This document shows, piece after piece, positions 61,815-64,000 of a stretch of 64,000 nt of DNA; within the stretch, counting starts at the first letter, position 1; every line of letters starts with the position of its first letter. The notes beneath the pieces were generated by a model that was given only the letters and a program-made list of their open reading frames with translations, had not been told where the DNA came from and did not search any database. The DNA lies in NCBI GenBank assembly GCA_910589145.1, contig CAJUSD010000009.1, forward strand, positions 25,649-89,648, read 5' to 3'. The translations under genes were made by a program, and so were the position numbers. This DNA is from an uncultured Oscillospiraceae bacterium. GTDB taxonomy: Bacteria > Bacillota > Clostridia > Oscillospirales > Ruminococcaceae.

Positions 61815-63815
61815 ATGAATCGTTCCTCTTTTAAATTACGTACTGTTATTCTTGGGCTGATTATTGTAATTGTATTCTGTATGTTTTCCCTCCGCCTTAT
61901 GAGTATGCAGATTGTGGACGGTGCAAGTTATGCGCAGGAGGCAAAAGTAAGAACCAGCGTAGTGCAAACCCTACAAGCAGCACGGGGGGAAATAGTAGAT
62001 CGGTATGGCCGGCCCTTGGTTGTAAACGAAAGCTGTTTTGATATTATCTTTGATAAAACGATGATGATAAAAGGTCAGGACAATGAAATCATTTTGAAAA
62101 TGTTCGACCTGTTTCAGGAAGCTGGAGAGAACTGGATTGACAACCTGCCTATCAGCGAAACTCAGCCTTTTATGTTTGTAGAGGGTGCAGAGGGTTCTGT
62201 CAGCCGTCTAAAAAAATTTTTGGAGCTACAAGAATATGCAACAGTAGAGGATGTTATGCTCAGTTTAATAGAACGTTATGAGCTGGAGGATTATCCTGAA
62301 CAAACCCAGCGCCTTGTTGCTGGGGTACGGTATGAGATGGAACAGAGGGGATATTCAATTAACCTACCATATACATTTGCAACAGATGTTTCCAAAAAGC
62401 TTGTGACGACCATTAGCGAAAGAAGCGATGTACTTCCAGGAGTTCGGGAAAGCGAGAGCACAACACGGAATTATGTGTCAGGTGAAATAGCGCCTTGGCT
62501 TATAGGGATAGTAGGGCCGATTTATCAGGAAGAATACCAGCAGCTAAAGGAAACCGGCGAGTATCAATTAAATGACCTAATTGGTAAATTTGGGATTGAG
62601 CGGGCGTTTGAATCGGAACTGCGGGGAAAGAATGGACAGCGCCGAATCATGCTGATGAATGGGATCGTTGAGGAAGTGATTGATGAAGTAGAACCAGCCC
62701 CAGGGCACACAATAGCGCTGACAATAGATAAAAACCTCCAGGCGGTAACGCAACAGGCATTGGCTGACCATGTACAGATGCTAAATGAAACTGCTGAACC
62801 TCTAAAGGGTAAAGAGGCAGAAGGAGCAACAGCAGTGATTGTGGATGTCAAAACAGGGGATATACTAGCGGCAGCAAATTATCCAACCTTTAATTTGCAA
62901 ACATACAACCAGGATTACGCACAGTTAAGCCAAGATCCCCTTTCCCCTCTAATGAACCGGGCTCTGAACGGGACATATACACCAGGCTCGATTTATAAGC
63001 CAGGGATGGCGGTTACTGCCTTGGCAGAAGGGATTTTGGAAGACCGATATTCTACTGTGGCCTGCAATCATGTCTATACCTATTACCAGGACTATCAACC
63101 CCGGTGCCTGGGATATCATGGAAATATTAACGTGATGGACGCCATTAAATACAGCTGCAATATTTTTTTCTATGATGTGGGTCGCAGGTTGGGGGTGGAG
63201 TCAATTAACCGGTATAGTTCTATGATGGGGTTTGGTCAGCCGTTAGGGCTGGAAATTTCTTCTCAAAGCGGGCAGCTTGCAAGCCCGGAGCTGTCTGCTT
63301 CCCATGGAAGCGAATGGGTTCCCGGTGATGTGCTGCAGGCATCTATTGGTCAGTCTGAAACAATGGCTACACCGCTTCAGCTTGCCTGTTATGCGGCAAC
63401 AATTGCCAATAAAGGGGTACGCATGAATCCCCATTTGATTAAGTCTATTCATTCTTATAGTTTTGAAAATGTAATTTCCCAAACACAGCCGTCCATTGCC
63501 TGCAATATGGAATTGGATGAGGAAATTTTTAATATTGTTACTGAGGGTATGGAGAGGATGGCCAGTTATTGGTTTGCTGATTATCCCATTCGTGTGGCCA
63601 CTAAGACGGGTACCCCCCAAACCTATGGGGAATTTACCAATTCCACTTTTATTTCATTTGCTCCGGCTGATGATCCTCAAATTGCAGTTGCAGTGGTAGT
63701 AGAAAAAGGCGGTGGAGAGGTCTGCGCTCCTATTGTAAAAAATATATATGATTTTTATTTTGGCCTGGATCAAAGTTCTTCCATCGGTGCTGAGGAACAA
63801 CTTTTGTTACAATAG
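61815..63815 (+). CDS. mrdA: Penicillin-binding protein 2 (elongation transpeptidase)
   Basis: Class B PBP that cross-links peptidoglycan in the rod complex. An N-terminal membrane segment at residues 10-30 (VILGLIIVIVFCMFSLRLM), then the dimerisation domain (RGEIVDRYGRPLVVNES). Transpeptidase motifs: SxxK as SIYK in YTPGSIYKPG near residue 394, SxN as SCN in KYSCNIFFYDVG near 445, and KTG in ATKTGTPQ near 596. 666 residues, typical. SD GAAAGGA. Last complete gene in the window. Confidence 0.96.
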   Translation: MNRSSFKLRTVILGLIIVIVFCMFSLRLMSMQIVDGASYAQEAKVRTSVVQTLQAARGEIVDRYGRPLVVNESCFDIIFDKTMMIKGQDNEIILKMFDLFQEAGENWIDNLPISETQPFMFVEGAEGSVSRLKKFLELQEYATVEDVMLSLIERYELEDYPEQTQRLVAGVRYEMEQRGYSINLPYTFATDVSKKLVTTISERSDVLPGVRESESTTRNYVSGEIAPWLIGIVGPIYQEEYQQLKETGEYQLNDLIGKFGIERAFESELRGKNGQRRIMLMNGIVEEVIDEVEPAPGHTIALTIDKNLQAVTQQALADHVQMLNETAEPLKGKEAEGATAVIVDVKTGDILAAANYPTFNLQTYNQDYAQLSQDPLSPLMNRALNGTYTPGSIYKPGMAVTALAEGILEDRYSTVACNHVYTYYQDYQPRCLGYHGNINVMDAIKYSCNIFFYDVGRRLGVESINRYSSMMGFGQPLGLEISSQSGQLASPELSASHGSEWVPGDVLQASIGQSETMATPLQLACYAATIANKGVRMNPHLIKSIHSYSFENVISQTQPSIACNMELDEEIFNIVTEGMERMASYWFADYPIRVATKTGTPQTYGEFTNSTFISFAPADDPQIAVAVVVEKGGGEVCAPIVKNIYDFYFGLDQSSSIGAEEQLLLQ

Positions 63816-63929
63816 ACAAAAGCAACATAGAATTTTTATAACCCAAGAGTTCATTTTATTAGGTATTTAAGGACATTCCAGCGCCTTAAAAGCTTAAAAA
63901 GAACGATTTTAGAGAGCAGAAACTAGAAT

Positions 63930-63965
63930 CAAAAAGCACGGAAAGCAACGGAAAAGAACGGAAAT
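63930..63965 (+). repeat. Three ACGGAAA repeats with 10-bp period
   Basis: ACGGAAA begins at 63938, 63948 and 63958, exactly one helical turn apart, in the gene-free end of the window after mrdA (63816-64000). Confidence 0.6.
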
Positions 63966-64000
63966 GTACACAGAAATGACACAGACTTTTTTGTTCGGTA

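Overview
The window is about 64 kb of chromosome around the replication origin of a low-to-medium G+C Gram-positive anaerobe. The gene order rpmH-rnpA-yidD-yidC-jag-mnmE-mnmG-rsmG-noc-parA-parB on one side and dnaA-dnaN-rlbA-recF-remB-gyrB-gyrA on the other is the conserved Bacillota origin arrangement. A very large single-chain pyruvate:ferredoxin oxidoreductase, Clostridia-like gene content and strong AGGAGG-type ribosome binding sites point to a strict anaerobe of class Clostridia, probably a gut Oscillospirales/Ruminococcaceae-type organism. The species cannot be named from the sequence alone.

Layout. 0-9.2 kb: secA on the plus strand, a decayed methyl-accepting chemotaxis gene, a hypothetical gene, a G5/3D-domain cell-wall protein with a long structured leader, an XRE regulator, an AT-rich scar holding a degenerate copy of the 3' end of rpsI, then rplM-rpsI. 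9.2-10.6 kb: ttcA and two tRNAs (Glu, Met). 10.7-23.5 kb: a continuous minus-strand block from rpmH down to an acyl-ACP thioesterase. It includes parA-parB, Noc, three parS-type sites and a SerRS-like protein that has lost its catalytic motifs. 23.5-26.3 kb: origin region with gene orientation flipping away from it. 24.2-34.9 kb: plus-strand replication block, with two YcxB-like membrane genes between gyrB and gyrA. 35-52 kb: metabolic and accessory genes: SGNH hydrolase, CNNM/CorC protein, PFOR, a PD-(D/E)XK nuclease-family protein, DUF3788, three GNAT acetyltransferases, a half-size EamA transporter, a secreted protein, a GH13 glycosidase, an SDR and an FMN-riboswitch-controlled riboflavin transporter. 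52.6-63.8 kb: glycogen phosphorylase, then zapA-U32-maf-mreBCD-mrdA, a division and cell-shape block.

How the genes work together. The central 14 kb joins replication initiation (DnaA, DnaN), segregation (ParA/ParB/parS, Noc), topology (gyrase), membrane protein insertion (YidC, YidD) and tRNA modification (MnmE/MnmG, TtcA). The right end supplies the elongation machinery (MreBCD, PBP2, ZapA). GH13 and GlgP suggest intracellular alpha-glucan turnover feeding PFOR. At least fifteen well-spaced sigma-A-type promoters and many hairpin terminators can be read directly.

The less explained parts are: (i) a 96-nt RNA-like element between rpmH and rnpA closed by a 14-bp stem; (ii) a 190-nt leader with mutually exclusive helices before the 3D-domain gene; (iii) a SerRS-like pseudo-enzyme beside parB; (iv) a tiny reading frame between mreD and mrdA whose hydrophobic segment is reached only by a -1 shift at an A AAA AAG heptamer; (v) a duplicated rpsI 3' end resembling an old integration scar; and (vi) a family of decayed palindromic intergenic repeats. 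No intact insertion sequence, prophage or CRISPR array was seen.
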